A DNA stretch of 64,000 nt, from assembly GCF_033118175.1 (NCBI RefSeq), contig NC_083691.1, forward strand, positions 62,772,001-62,836,000, read 5' to 3'. The translations under genes and the position numbers were made by a program. The notes under the pieces are model-generated. The model was given only the letters and a program-made list of their open reading frames with translations, made no database searches and was not told the DNA's origin. Of this stretch, positions 11,400 to 22,008 are shown in pieces (the stretch's first letter is position 1; each line of letters begins with the position of its first letter). The stretch comes from Dama dama. Its lineage: Eukaryota; Chordata; Mammalia; Artiodactyla; Cervidae.

Positions 11400-11950
11400 A
11401 TTTTTCACAAGCAGCCAGAATAATATTTTTCAAATGTTAATGAAATTATGTCACTCACTGCTTAAATTTTGTTTTCAGTTAAACTTATAATAAAATCCAA
11501 ATTTCTTAACTTTGCAATAAAGCCCTGTAGACTTTGGTCCTCTCTCATCCTCCAGCCACGTTATGTTTCATTTTGCCCCTTTCAGATAGTTCACTCACAG
11601 GTGTGTTTTTGAACTCGATGAACATGCCAAGTCTTTGCGTAAGCCATTCCCTATACCTGAAACACTCTCAGCCTTGTGTGAGTTCTCAGCTCAGATGTCT
11701 CTTCCTCAGAAAGATCTTCCTGGATTGCATAGTCTAAATTAGGTCCTTCTTATTACTTTCTTAGAGACCCATTTTACTGACCACAATTTAACTATGAGTC
11801 TCTATATGTGATGTTTGATGTCTACCTCCCCAACTAAACTGGCAATTCATGAAAGCAATAGGTTTCATTGCTTTAATATGTTCATTTAAGTATAATTTGT
11901 TCAGTATGGTACACCCAGTACTTGTATACTGCCTGGCACATAAAAAGTCC
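11400..11950 (+). mobile_element. Ancient LINE 3' end (L2 or old L1)
   Basis: In order I can read 'tcactcactgcttaaa', 'aataaaatccaaatttcttaac', 'cagctcagatgtctcttcctcagaaagatcttcctgg' (spaced as in the family) and finally 'tactgcctggcacataaaaagt'. This is the usual 3' end of ancient mammalian LINEs of the L2 kind. Highly diverged, and the split between L2 and another old LINE is uncertain. Confidence 0.6.
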
Positions 11951-11954
11951 TTTT

Positions 11955-12069
11955 GGAGAGAGGGAGGAAAGAAGAAAGAAAGAGAGAGAGGAGAGAGAGA
12001 GGAAAAGAAAGAAGGAAGGGAGGGGGGAGAGGGGAGGAGGGAGGAAGAAAGAAAAGAAGGAAGGGACAA
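11955..12069. repeat. GA-rich purine tract (GGAA/GAGA)n
   Basis: About 115 bp of nearly pure purine on the plus strand. Triplex-prone low-complexity DNA sitting at the junction between the old LINE tail and a CHR SINE. Confidence 0.95.
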
Positions 12070-12071
12070 AA

Positions 12072-12180
12072 GATAGTCACCGTGCAGCTTGGGGGATCTT
12101 AGTTCCCTGACCAGGGATCGAACTTAGGTTCATGACAGTGAAAGCCTAAGTCTTAACCACTGGCTTGCCAGGGAACTCCC
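12072..12180 (-). mobile_element. CHR-type SINE, antisense
   Basis: 'cttagttccctgaccagggatcgaac' to 'taagtcttaaccactgg' and 'ccagggaactcccc' form the reverse complement of the CHR head. Only the head half is present. Confidence 0.85.
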
Positions 12181-12219
12181 CAAGCTATTATATTTTTATT
12201 TTTACCTATTGTGCCTTTG

Positions 12220-12330
12220 ACAAGCCCACCTTGAATAACTGTCATAGCCTCTCTGTGTCACTTTTTCTAGCTATAAAATGATTCAGCCTCATCAGAGATG
12301 GGAAGATAAGAGGGACAGATGTGCTAAGAG
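12220..12330 (+). mobile_element. Possible MIR relic
   Basis: 'agcctctctgtgtcactttttctagctataaaatgatt' resembles the MIR core segment ending in (g)taaaatgggg. Short and diverged. Confidence 0.45.
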
Positions 12331-13411
12331 GGCAATCTGTAATTTCTTGCATTTGGGGGAAGGAGGAAAGTTGGAGCAGAAGAGAAGAAAACAGTAACAA
12401 GTTGGTCCTACTCTGGGGTTGGGTCTCTGGGCTACAGGAAGAGCAGAGGGACAAAAATCCTGACATAACTTTCTCAGAGCAGAGAAGACCTGTCCAGGGA
12501 GACAGCAAATCTATTGAACTTCCTCACCCCCAGTATCACACAAACACCATGATTTTCCATGGAAGGAGAGGGACCCAGAAGAGGTCCTGGGAGGCCCTGA
12601 ATGCCTGTGCCTCAGTGGATCTATATGGATTGGTGACTATGGCAGGATTGACAAAGGCCCAGTGGATGGATGTCCAGTCAAGGGCTGATGCCCTGCCCCC
12701 CCACCCTCACCACCTCCATCGCCTTGGTACTATTGAAGGCCCCAGAAATGAGGGATAATCTTAGGGATTTAATGGAAGGAAGCTGCAGTGACAGAGATTA
12801 CATTTCTGCCTCCTGCAGATTGCTAGCATGAAAGGAAAGGGGAATAATTTGCATAAAATAGTTACATATTTTAACTACTTGTGAATAGTTAAATTTGTGA
12901 GTTGAACTTTGTGAATTTGTGAGTTGAACTCCAAACCTGCCACATCATAATTTTGATTAATTTCCTTTGTCTTCTACTTCATTGACCACATGCTCTTTGT
13001 TCCTCTCATCCTTCATTCTTGTCTGATTTTCTGTCTCCATTTTAACTTCTCCTGGTCTCTTCCTTTTATTCTGCTCTCTTTCTCCAGCATCCCCCTCCAG
13101 GCATCTCCTGGGCACCCCACACTGCCTTCCAGCCCACAGTATCTGGAGCAAGAGGAACTGAACTCTGAAACGGAGTCTCAGTCTTCTCCCTGCCTTTCAA
13201 ACTTCATTGTCTCCATGTCTCCATCATGTTTCCTGCTTTATTGCCTCTCTTTCTCACCTGCTCCCCAAGTGGCTTTGTGAAGTCTTTTTTTTATTCCTTT
13301 TCTCTTAGACCCATTGTAAAACATTTCCACAGAGCAGAACAGCTTATAAAGAAAAAGGATAAAAGGACCTCTGTGCCTGTGAGCTAAAGGCTAAGATTCT
13401 TCCCCTGACTC
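12331..13411. other. Single-copy DNA, no gene seen
   Basis: Holds a 145-codon frame (12321-12758) without recognisable motifs. A short 22-bp-period tandem repeat lies at 12892-12930. A pyrimidine-rich segment lies at about 12990-13270. Confidence 0.5.
12892..12930. repeat. Short tandem repeat, 22-bp period
   Basis: aatttgtgagttgaact occurs at 12892-12908 and again at 12914-12930. Confidence 0.85.
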
Positions 13412-13634
13412 TTTTTTTTTTTTTTTTTTAACATTTACTTATTTATTTGGCTGTGCAGAGTCTTAGTTGTGACATGTGGGATCCTCCATTTTTGCTGCAG
13501 CATGTGAGAACTTTAGTTGCAGCATGTAAACTCTTAGTTGCAGCATGCAGAACTAGTTCCCTGACCAGGGATAACGTCTGAGGCCCCTACATTTGGAGGG
13601 TGGAGTCTTAGTCACTCAACCATCAGGGACACCT
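13412..13634 (-). mobile_element. CHR-type SINE, antisense
   Basis: The T run at 13412-13429 is its poly(A) tail. Repeats of 'ttagttgcagcatg' follow, then 'gttccctgaccagggat', 'gagtcttagtcactcaaccatcaggga'. This is a longer CHR copy than the one at 12.1 kb. Confidence 0.88.
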
Positions 13635-14549
13635 CATCTCCTGAATGTCAGTACTTTTCCAGAATGGAAGATGATATACCATCCCTGGCCCCACTCTCAT
13701 AGAAACCCTGCTGCCTAGATGGATCTGGAGCTTTAGAAAATTCATATACCTCTTAATCTTATCTAATTCGATGCTTTTCACAGACTGTTCTACATAAAGT
13801 GACCTCTCCTCCTCTTCACCTGTGCTAATATTATCATGTGTCAAGGAACAATGGAAGACGTCCCTCAACACTTTCTGTTCACTCTAACACAACTAACCAC
13901 ACCCCCTCACTTCTGTCCCTTATAGCCTGTATCCTTCTCTTGGACCCTATCCATGTACTGTCACATGAAGTCGCCCATCTCTTTACCATACACATTCTCA
14001 CTCCTGAATAAGAGTAGTAGATCTTCAAAGTCAGGAATGTATCTTTCTATTGATACTATTATTACTAACAATGAAAACTTTGTTATATATGTAGCAGGTT
14101 CCACCTTCAAGATGCACTGAATGCCCTATATTGAATGACTCAATGGTATTGGCTGAATATATGTTTATTAATATAATAATGAGATATGGAAGGAACAAAG
14201 CAAGTATGTACTGAATAAAGGAATGCCTGAAATTAAGCCAGCAGACTGCCCAGATGTTCTCACTCATGGGGACAGTTCCACAGTTCCAAGTCACAGTTGG
14301 ATGATATTTACAAGGCTTAATACCATCCTTACTGACTTATCTCAAGTTTTCTCTGATATCAGACATAAATGTTTTTGTCATGGAGCCTAATTTAAAACTC
14401 TTGGCATATAGAAGCATTTTATTCATAAAACTGACTGTTTATAATCATTTGTTTTGTTTTTAATATAATTTAACTCGGAGTTATCAGATAGAGAGCATTA
14501 GATTAATTTTTAATGGCCCAGTAAAGTAAAATGCATTTCAGAAACAAAT
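13635..14549. other. Single-copy DNA, no gene seen
   Basis: AT-rich with no clear repeat. 'tactgaataaaggaatg' near 14207 may be a trace of an ancient LINE tail, too short to call. Confidence 0.45.
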
Positions 14550-14718
14550 CTGAGCCAGAGGGCATTATTTCATGGATGAGGGCATGGGGGTGCAGAGAGG
14601 CTAAATAATATGTCCCCCAAACACACAGCTAATGGTTGAAAAGATCTGGTTGAGAACACGGATCCCTTGAGTGCCCATACCATAATTCTCTTCTACATCC
14701 TGCTGCCTCTGTTAGTGA
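14550..14718 (-). mobile_element. MIR SINE relic, antisense
   Basis: 'catggatgagggcatgggggtgcagagaggctaaataatatgtcccccaaacacacagctaatgg' matches the reverse complement of the MIR core (gatgaggaaactgaggc...cacacagctagtaag). It continues to the tRNA-like 5' end. Confidence 0.8.
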
Positions 14719-16039
14719 AAGAATGAAAGGACAATCTGCAATATAGACACCCTCCAATTTTTTAAATGCTATAAAAGACCATATCATAATCTACACCATG
14801 TTGTGAGTAGGAGCAGCATAATTCCCAGCACCCTCAGTAAGTCCCTGTGGCAACTCCTCTCAACATGGGCAGGATTGAAATTAACGTAAACACATGGTCC
14901 AAGAGCAGGCACACACGGGACAGCCAAGCTGAGCTGAAGCCACTGCCAAGACTTCAACCATGGAGGTGCAGGAATGGCTAAGTTGAAATCAGCTACCGCC
15001 ACCTCATATTTATGTGGTCATTTAAGATTCTCAAGTGGCCATCCCTCCTTCGTCAAGTCCTTGATCAGACTTTAAACTTGTCTCAGTTTTGTGTTAAAAG
15101 GAGGCGAGATGACCAAGTCTTCCAAAGTCACATAGGTACCTATTATCAATGGCCTGCTGTGGCAAGGATTTAATCCATTAACACAGGTAGGCGATATTGA
15201 AAAATCAAAACAAACAAAATCTTGGCTAAGGAACCAAAAGATTGGATTCCATAGCTTAGTCTGTTGTCAGCTAACCATGTGGATTTGAGATTATGTATTC
15301 AGTCTATACATTTGTATCCAAAGTGGGTTGGAATAGAAAAATGCTTTTCAGATAGTGTTCCCAGGAACACTGGGATCTCTCAGAGGGACTTCCATGGTTT
15401 TATCAGCTGAATTATCAGATTAGGCATCCACATCTCCCCAACCTGACTTCAATCAGAGTTGTTCTATTTGCATCTACCTTAGTATCCTGCATATGCTTAA
15501 TCAAAAAACAATTCTACTTTAAAAACAGTAGTAATAAAAACAAAATTGCATTGCATTTTCTCCAATCTATGAGGCATCCTGAGGTAGGCTGGGCTTCACA
15601 GAGCCTTTCCAATCACACCAATCAGGTAGGTCTGAGCCTGCGGGGGAACAGTCTGTATTATTGAAGTTGCCCACCACAGGAAGTGAGAGAGGCCCTCTTC
15701 CCCTTGAGGGCTCTCTAGGCCATACATCACTGAGGATTCTAATTCATCCAAAGGTTGTAAAGGAAATAAATCCCTTTTCTCTATTGCTTAGACATACTGT
15801 GTAAAACATCTTGGGTCTTAACAGGTGTAATTCAATTCAATTCAATTCAATTATATTCTCTCCATTAACTTAGTACTGTTACTCTTTGAGGCAGCGATTT
15901 GACATTTTGTTGTTTATTTTTGTTACTGTTTTTTCTTTCTAAACTTACCCCAGAAGCTGTAGCTTATACATATCCCTAGAGGAAGAAAACTTAGTGTCTG
16001 ATATCCTTTTTCCCTTACATATTTCCATTAAATCCTTCC
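14719..16039. other. Single-copy DNA, no gene seen
   Basis: No gene. The segment around 15350-15480 contains 'gtgttcccaggaacactggga', which resembles an end of an old DNA transposon, but I cannot name it. A pentanucleotide repeat lies at 15829-15852. Confidence 0.45.
15829..15852. repeat. (AATTC)n pentanucleotide repeat
   Basis: About 4.5 tandem copies of aattc. Confidence 0.95.
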
Positions 16040-16165
16040 AGGCTCTAGTTAAACATCAACTGAGCGTCCATTTCCAAACTAGGTGCAGGGAGAAAAAAGT
16101 TTAAAAGATGCAGTCCTTGTCTTCAAGGATTTAGTCTGTCTGAGAGAAGAGACTTCCACACACAA
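16040..16165 (-). mobile_element. L2 LINE 3' end, antisense
   Basis: 'actgagcgtccatttccaaactaggtgcaggga' to 'gcagtccttgtcttcaaggatttagtctgtctgagag' follows the reverse complement of the L2 3' UTR (tgagcgcctactatgtgcc...agtccctgccctcaaggag). Diverged. Confidence 0.6.
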
Positions 16166-17954
16166 CACCAGCAGGTAACAAAGGAACAGTGTTAGATTAG
16201 CTGCAAACCCCTACCACAGGTAAATGCCAAATCTACTTAGTAGTAATAGTTTGGAAAGGGTGAGACTGGGGCCAGCTGGAGTTCTCAGAGGTTTGTCCTG
16301 TTTGTTTAAGGGCTAAAAGGATGTAGACCCAGAGGAGCACCCTTTATGGGAAAGCATAGAAGGGAGAAGACAAGTCCCAGTGGCAGAGAGAGGACCAGCT
16401 GCTCCGGAGGGAGAGCTGCTATGTCAGGGTGCCCAGGCTCCCAGCCTCCGCCTTGGTGAAGGCTCCTGATCAAATGACTTACATGCTCTGGATCACAACC
16501 CAGCATCTTCCAGTGGAAACTGGCTCCTGATCTCCTATTTATCTCGAAGACACGTCTCCATTTCAATGTGCTTTGTATTTGCCATGTGTTTAGTGCTCAC
16601 TACCTGGGAGAGAGGCACATGTTATTATCACCATAATCATCGTTTACCACCTGCCTGCCTCACTTGAACCCATTACTCATGCCAACCCTCTCCCAGGAGG
16701 AGCCTTTCGCCAACTCCCAGGGTTCACATATCTGCTTTTGGGAGATGAATCGACTAAATGTTAAATTTTAAAGTGACCACTTCCAAACGCTTGGGGGAAC
16801 ATACAAGGGAAAAAGGTATTAGCTTTGGGTTTCTCAGAAAATATGCTTATTTTTCCAAAGTGGAGGATGCCTGAGAGTGGGTGAGTGCCCTCTCAAAGGC
16901 AGTAAGAGGCAGCCTGCCAGGTGACTTAGGGAAGACAAGTGCCAGGATCTCTTTCAAAGTAGGGGTCTTCCCACATGTGAACAAACTCCCACATTTCCCT
17001 ATGTCTCCCATGACCTCTTTTTCCTAAATCAGCCATGATAATATGGGAATAAATTCACATTTTCTAAGGCAGAAATACTGCCAGACTTGTTAATTTCATG
17101 CAGATGTGATGTTACTTTTACAGTGTTGTAATATGGCTTCTTAAAAAAAAAAAAAATACCAGTTGGAAGGAGGTGGGGGAAGAAGAGCCCACCACCAAAA
17201 AAAAACAACAAATATTCGCCAACCCATATGGTCAGTAATTGCTGTTTAATAGTCCTCCTATTACAAACCTAAGAGGCAGCAGTCTGAATTACCAGTAGAG
17301 TATTAATAAACAGGAATGAGTTAATAGAGCATAAAGACCTTCTCCTGGAACAGTGGGGGAGTTGAATATTCTTTTCTTCAGTCAGCTGTAAGTAATTACT
17401 GCATGGTGTGCTTCTGACTATTACCATAACAGAGCAATTGGACGTGAAGAATGGATAATAGTACGGACATGGAGGTATTTTTAGAATATCAGCAGTGAAG
17501 CAGGTAACTGGCCTACTCCAGAAGAAACCTTTAAATAAGTTTAGAAGACTTTTTTTCTCCCCCCACCTCTTCTCCTTATGACATTTAGCCAGGGTAGAAT
17601 TTTAAAAAGATCAATCTAATAAATTATTTAAAATAACTTTACAAAGAGGATGCCTGTGATATGTAAATAAGAAGGCAAGAAGGGAGGAAGGAGAAGTCTA
17701 AAAAAGCCCAGGCGGACCGGGAGGCATCAAGCCTACCTTACTGTAACTACATAATCACGGGTTCCTTTCTGCTCCTCAGAGACTACAGCCCGGATGCGAA
17801 TCTGCTTGACTGGCTCCCACTGGCTGCTCAGGTGAAAGTGGAAATATTCAAATCAGAGCTGTAACTATGATTGCTGGAGTTGTGGGTTTTCTAAAATTGA
17901 GTTAGTCATCCTCGGTGATTTAATGATGCATATCATTTATTTTAAAATATTATT
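16166..17954. other. Repeat-free single-copy DNA
   Basis: No ruminant or ancient repeat recognised. It contains the 10-bp palindrome agtaattact (17391-17400) with a homeodomain-type TAATTA core, and further TAAT-rich and GTAAATA words at about 17600-17665. A-runs lie at 17143-17156 and 17199-17207. A possible exon is described at 17742-17823. Confidence 0.5.
17742..17823 (-). other. Possible exon (weak, unproven)
   Basis: On the minus strand a pyrimidine-rich stretch ending in gagcag precedes an 82-bp segment. The segment is open in the frame starting QWEPVKQIRIRAVV and is followed by gtaagg, a donor-like hexamer, though the preceding exon base is A rather than G. The plus strand offers a competing splice-flanked 52-bp segment at 17780-17831 (ctcctcag before, gtgaaag after). 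I do not recognise the peptide. This is inference from splice words and base composition only. Confidence 0.2.
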
Positions 17955-18110
17955 ACAGGGGCATTGACTGAGCGGCGGCGCCTTCTTCGCGGGACTGGCC
18001 ATTATGCGATGCGGCGGGGGATGTCAGGGGCGTCGGCAGGCTGGGAGGCTGTCTACCGGCACAACATATGTTCTTAGACGCAAACAGCTTGAGACTTCGA
18101 TTCAGAAAGC
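17955..18110. other. CpG-dense cluster
   Basis: At least 11 CpG dinucleotides fall within roughly 95 bases (17970-18065), including gcggcggcgcc and tcgcgg, inside otherwise AT-rich, CpG-poor DNA. It is too short for a standard CpG island. On the minus strand one frame stays open through the cluster for about 60 codons without a methionine near its start, but GC-rich DNA does this by chance. It could be a small promoter or enhancer core, or an exon. Confidence 0.5.
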
Positions 18111-19007
18111 GGTGATTTTGCAAATGCACACAAATATCATTTAAGGGGTATTTTGGAAAAAAAAATTTTTTTTCAGGGTATAGGTCCTTCTCCTTTCTCC
18201 CGGCTGCACAGGCCGATGCTGATTTTTCAATTTGCAGGTTTGTTAAGCATCATGGAATGTTTTGGTTCTCAATCAAGAATATTCTTCCCAAGTGGTTCCA
18301 AAGTCCTACGCTTGAAAATAAATGCATGTCCTCTTTGTCTCCTAGCAGCATGTGTTCCAAGGGACAGTAGCGGTGCAGGACAGAGTGAGGCAATGCCTTT
18401 GATTGAACCGTCCTATAGGTTTGTAACCGGCCACTCGCCGGGGCTGGACGCTTTCTTCAGCGTGCTCTCTTCTCTGGGCAGTGCTGGTGGCTGGAGTCCA
18501 GCGGAGATGGTTAGGAGCCAGGACCCGAGTCCTCCTCCTGGCAGGATTCCTTTCCTGCCTTGTGGCACAGGAGCTGAACAGAGCCTCAACTGCCTCGGCA
18601 CTGATGACCTCCTCTGGGCCTCACCTGAAAAGAAGAGGTGCGGCCACTGGGACAAGGGGTCATGCTTCACTGCCCTCTGCCCACTGCTTTGAAGTCTTCA
18701 GACAAACACATGTGTGTGAGATAAACATTGTCGCATTTATTTCCCCCGAAAAAAACCACATGATTGCCTCTGAGCTCCAACAGCCAGCCTACTCTGATTC
18801 AACTAGACACAGTCCCTTTCTTGCTAAAAGATGCTGCAGTGTAAGTTTACAGCTGTGGATTTCACCTGTTTCACCGGTCGTTCTTAATAGAAGTCAAGGG
18901 CACACCTGTAGAGGTGTTATTGTGACCCAGGGAGAGGACCCGCTCCTCTGGGTGGCTGGTTTGGATTTCCTGGTTTCACATGTTGGAAAGAGAATAGCTC
19001 TCTTTTA
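18111..19007. other. Single-copy DNA with raised GC and CpG
   Basis: A segment at about 18350-18680 again holds about 11 CpGs in 330 bases. A 179-codon frame (18153-18692) and a 252-codon frame (18481-19239) cross it. Neither resembles a known protein, and the second ends inside a Bov-tA SINE, so I do not call a gene. Confidence 0.45.
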
Positions 19008-19228
19008 CTGTGCTGTGCTGTGCTTAGTCGCTCAGTCATGTCTGACTCTTTGCGGCCCCACGGACTGTAGCCTGCCATGCTCCTCTCTCCATAAGGATTC
19101 TCCAAGCAAGAATACTGGAGGGGGTTGCCATGCCCTCCTTCAGAGGATATTCCCAACACAGGGGTCGAACCCAGGTCTCCCACATTGCAGGTGGATTCTT
19201 TACTGTTTCAGCCCCCAAGAAAGCCCCT
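19008..19228 (-). mobile_element. Bov-tA SINE, antisense
   Basis: It starts with a (TGTGC)n-type tail (tgctgtgctgtgctta). It then reads 'cgctcagtcatgtctgactctttgcggcccc' through 'gaatactggagggggttgcc' to the tRNA-like 'aacacaggggtcgaaccc' and 'aagaaagcccc'. Confidence 0.92.
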
Positions 19229-19365
19229 CTTCTCCTTAAGTCTATACAAAGATGAGGGCAAAAGAAAATATGGCTTATTAAAAGCCAACATTTAATCAAG
19301 TTTTTCACAATGGACCAAGATCAATGGTCATTTTTAGAAGATGTTCAAGATCTCATGATTTAGGG

Positions 19366-19555
19366 CAGGGGTCCCTAACATCTGGAATCTAATACCTGAT
19401 GATCTGAGGTGGAGCTGCTATAATAATAATAGAAAAAAGTACACAATAAATGCAACGGGCTTGAATTATCCTGAAACCACCCCCGCTCCCTGGTCCATGG
19501 AAAAATTATCTTCCCCGAAACCAGTCCCTGGTGCCAAAAAGGTTGGGGACTGTTG
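19366..19555. mobile_element. hAT-Charlie MITE, MER1-like
   Basis: The terminal inverted repeats are caggggtccctaac and gttggggactgttg. Internal 'caataaatgcaacgggcttgaattatcctgaaacca' and 'ttccccgaaaccagtccctggtgcc' fit the MER1/Charlie3 group. The flanks atttaggg / acttaggg (19358-19365 and 19556-19563) are an 8-bp duplication with one mismatch, as expected for hAT. Confidence 0.88.
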
Positions 19556-19563
19556 ACTTAGGG

Positions 19564-20203
19564 CATTTCAGTGGTCAGCACCTCTGTGTTTCTGGTTCAT
19601 TTTGAGATACGTATGAGTGACTCTATATGTGAGTGCACTGCCTGTGGTCATGAGTGTGCCCCACTTGAACTTGTTGACACCCTGATGAATCATGAACTTC
19701 CCGAGGGCGTGAATTACACTTTTGAGGTTTACACCCAGGGTTACGTCCTTGTCCAAAGGACCAGCACAAAGACTTCTGGGGAAAAGATCATCAACAATCA
19801 GGGATGTTGCTGTTTCAGATTTAGAAAACCCTCTAGGGAGCCAGAGAATAAGAGGTTTTTCCCAAGAGTGAGACTAAGCAGAAAAAGAAGGCACCGACTC
19901 CTTTATATCTGCAGTTAGTTCTCAGAAGCCCAGGGCAAAAGAAATACCTGGAATTGTTAAGAAGCCATCTATTTCCGGAGGCCACCATTTTACCTCTTGA
20001 GTATTTTTGCTGGTATGTCTCTAGTCGAGAGTTCTTACATTTTCAGGTGTTCCTTTTGAAACAGCTTAGTTGGCTAATACTCCAATAAGAATGAGTGAAT
20101 AGGTAAATTATTTAAAATGGATTACGCAATTCAATCTGAATAAAACTTTCCAGACTGGTTGACTTCAGCTACCCTACTCATGGGTTATCATGACAACCAG
20201 TAG

Positions 20204-20204
<1 letters not shown>
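19564..20204. other. Single-copy DNA, no gene confirmed
   Basis: Contains a 115-codon plus-strand frame (19571-19918) with a CTACGHEC-like cysteine cluster and a basic C-terminus. I recognise no family, and I see no supporting upstream signals. Confidence 0.4.

Positions 20205-20246
<42 letters not shown>
20205..20246. repeat. (CA)n microsatellite
   Basis: About 21 uninterrupted CA units; likely polymorphic. Confidence 0.97.
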
Positions 20247-20247
<1 letters not shown>

Positions 20248-20316
20248 TTTCTTCAACATTTAGTAAACAATCCTCTGAAAATCCAGTTATATGATAATGC
20301 CTCTAACAGTGATAAT

Positions 20317-20535
20317 GTGTTCTGTCGCTCAGTCGTGTCCCACTCTGTGGCCCCATGAAATGTAGTCTCACTAGGTTCCTCTGTCCATGGAATTTTCCAG
20401 GCCAGAATACTGGAGTGGCATCCTATTTTCTACTCCAGGGGATCTTCCCCACCCGGCCAGGGATCAAACCCACGTCTCTTGCATCTCCTGTATTGGCATA
20501 TGGATTCTTTACCACTGGTGCCATCTGGGAAGCCC
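20317..20535 (-). mobile_element. Bov-tA SINE, antisense
   Basis: A complete copy: 'cgctcagtcgtgtcccactctgtggcccc' to 'ggatcaaacccacgtctc' and 'catctgggaagccc'. A perfect 12-bp target-site duplication, aacagtgataat, flanks it (20305-20316 and 20536-20547). Confidence 0.95.
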
Positions 20536-20599
20536 AACAGTGATAATAACAGAGGTCTAAATAATCTCTGCCTATGTCATCAATTTCATCTTCTACCAC

Positions 20600-20809
20600 C
20601 CACCTATGGTTTTATTTTAGTTCCTCCATCACCCTGAGCTTATCTCTGTTTCTGGGTCTTTGCACTGTCTGCTCCTTTTGCCTGAAAGTCATTCAGCCTT
20701 GGTATAAATGTCATCTCCAAGTAACTACTCTTAATAGCTTTTCAGGCATCCTCTAAGTAAAACTCTGCTTTAGTTTCTTCACAGCATTTATACGAGTTGT
20801 TCTTAAGAG
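20600..20809 (+). mobile_element. Ancient LINE 3' region relic
   Basis: 'gggtctttgcactgtctgctccttttgcctgaaag' and 'aatgtcatctccaagtaactac' resemble the same ancient LINE 3' region as at 11.4-11.9 kb. Its end is overlain by a BovB fragment. Confidence 0.5.
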
Positions 20810-21128
20810 TCCCTTGTACCACAAGGAAATCAAAGCAGTCAATCTTAAAGGAAATCAACCCTGAATATTCTTTGGAAGGACTGATGCCAAAGCTGAAGCT
20901 CCAACACTTTAGCTGCCTGATGTGAAGAGCCAACTCATTGGAAAAGACCCTGATGCTGGGCAAGATTGAAGGCAGGAGGAGAATGGGACAACAGAGGATG
21001 AGATGGTTGGATGTCATCACCAATTCAATGAATATGTGTTTGAGCAAAATCCAAGAGATAGTTTAGGACGGGGAAGCTGGGCGTGCTACAGTCCATGGGG
21101 TGGCAAAGAGTTGGACATGACTGAACAA
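20810..21128 (+). mobile_element. BovB 3' fragment (ART2A-like)
   Basis: From 'gagtcccttgtaccacaagg' through 'aagaccctgatgctgggcaag' to 'gagttggacatgactgaacaac', the BovB 3' terminal 320 bp. More diverged than the copies at 24-30 kb, so older. Confidence 0.88.
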
Positions 21129-21802
21129 CAAGGACAAGTTGATGTGTTTAGTATGTGTCCTAGCTGAACAGTTCTCAATTCTTGATTCCCTCCCTGCTCT
21201 AATATTCATCTCAGGTGACATGTAACTGTGGGTAGAAAATAACCCTCACCCCATGGTGTTAACGCTTAGCCACATGCTTAGCCATGCAACTTGCTCTGGT
21301 TGACTATATGTTGGCAGGCATTTAGTTAGCTGATGTTGAGAACAGAGCCTTTATATACCCTGTGTATCTTGCTTGCATCCTGGTGCTCCTGCCATTCCCT
21401 AGAAGAAATATATGTCATAAATAATCACTTTTTGAAGAAGAATGAAAAACTCCTAGAAGAAAACTGAACCTAATCAGAGACCTAGAACCAAGTCCCCTGA
21501 TGACCTGCAGTATTACTGTTTCAATCATTATCAAGAAAATGAACACTTGTTATTTGAGCCTCTGAGATTTGGGTCATATTACGAGGCTTGTCATTCATCA
21601 TTAATGTGCCAATTGCTAGTTTACAGAAAAATTATATCAGAGATGGGCGTCTGCTCTCAAAAACCTGTAAAATATGTATCATTTGGTTTGGGATTATGTG
21701 GTAAGAGAAAGAAAACTATAAAGAAACTGTAATAAGAGGCTGGAGAAACAACTACCCATATTATGTAGTAACAAAATATTTTATTTATTGCAATAACCTA
21801 GG
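21129..21802. other. Single-copy DNA and a possible old repeat
   Basis: 21230-21420 ('gcttagccatgcaacttgctctggttgac', 'gcatcctggtgctcctgccattccctagaagaa') resembles an ancient mammalian interspersed repeat. The related stretch 23062-23240 looks similar. I cannot assign the family (a MaLR-type LTR is one option). Confidence 0.4.
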
Positions 21803-22008
21803 AGGCATGGGGTCGTTAAGAGTCGGACACAACTGTGTGACTTCACTTTCACTTCTCACTTTCATGCATTGGAGAAGGAAATGGCAACCCACTGCAGTGT
21901 TCTTTCCTGGAGAATCCCAGGGACGGGGGAGCCTGGTGGGCTGCCGTCTATGGGGTCGCACAGAGTCGGACACGACTGAAGTGACTTAGCAGCAGCAGCA
22001 GCAGCAGG
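21803..22008 (+). mobile_element. BOV-A2 SINE, partial, with (AGC)n tail
   Basis: The end of the first unit ('ggggtcgttaagagtcggacacaac', the GTGAAAGT-type linker in reverse) is followed by a full second unit ('ggagaaggaaatggcaacccactgcagtg' to 'ggggtcgcacagagtcggacacgac'). The tail is (AGC)6 at about 21991-22007. The 5' part of the dimer is missing. Confidence 0.9.

Noticed and set aside
12321..12758. 145-codon frame as a gene
   Set aside because: No recognisable domain, no splice or promoter context, and low-complexity proline/histidine stretches.
18153..18692. 179-codon plus-strand frame
   Set aside because: GC-rich DNA gives long chance frames; no motif, and it overlaps other open frames on both strands.
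18481..19239. 252-codon plus-strand frame
   Set aside because: Its C-terminal part is translated Bov-tA sequence and the N-terminal part matches nothing I know; no supporting signals.
19571..19918. 115-codon frame with cysteines and basic end
   Set aside because: I considered a small zinc-binding protein, but the cysteine spacing fits no family I know.
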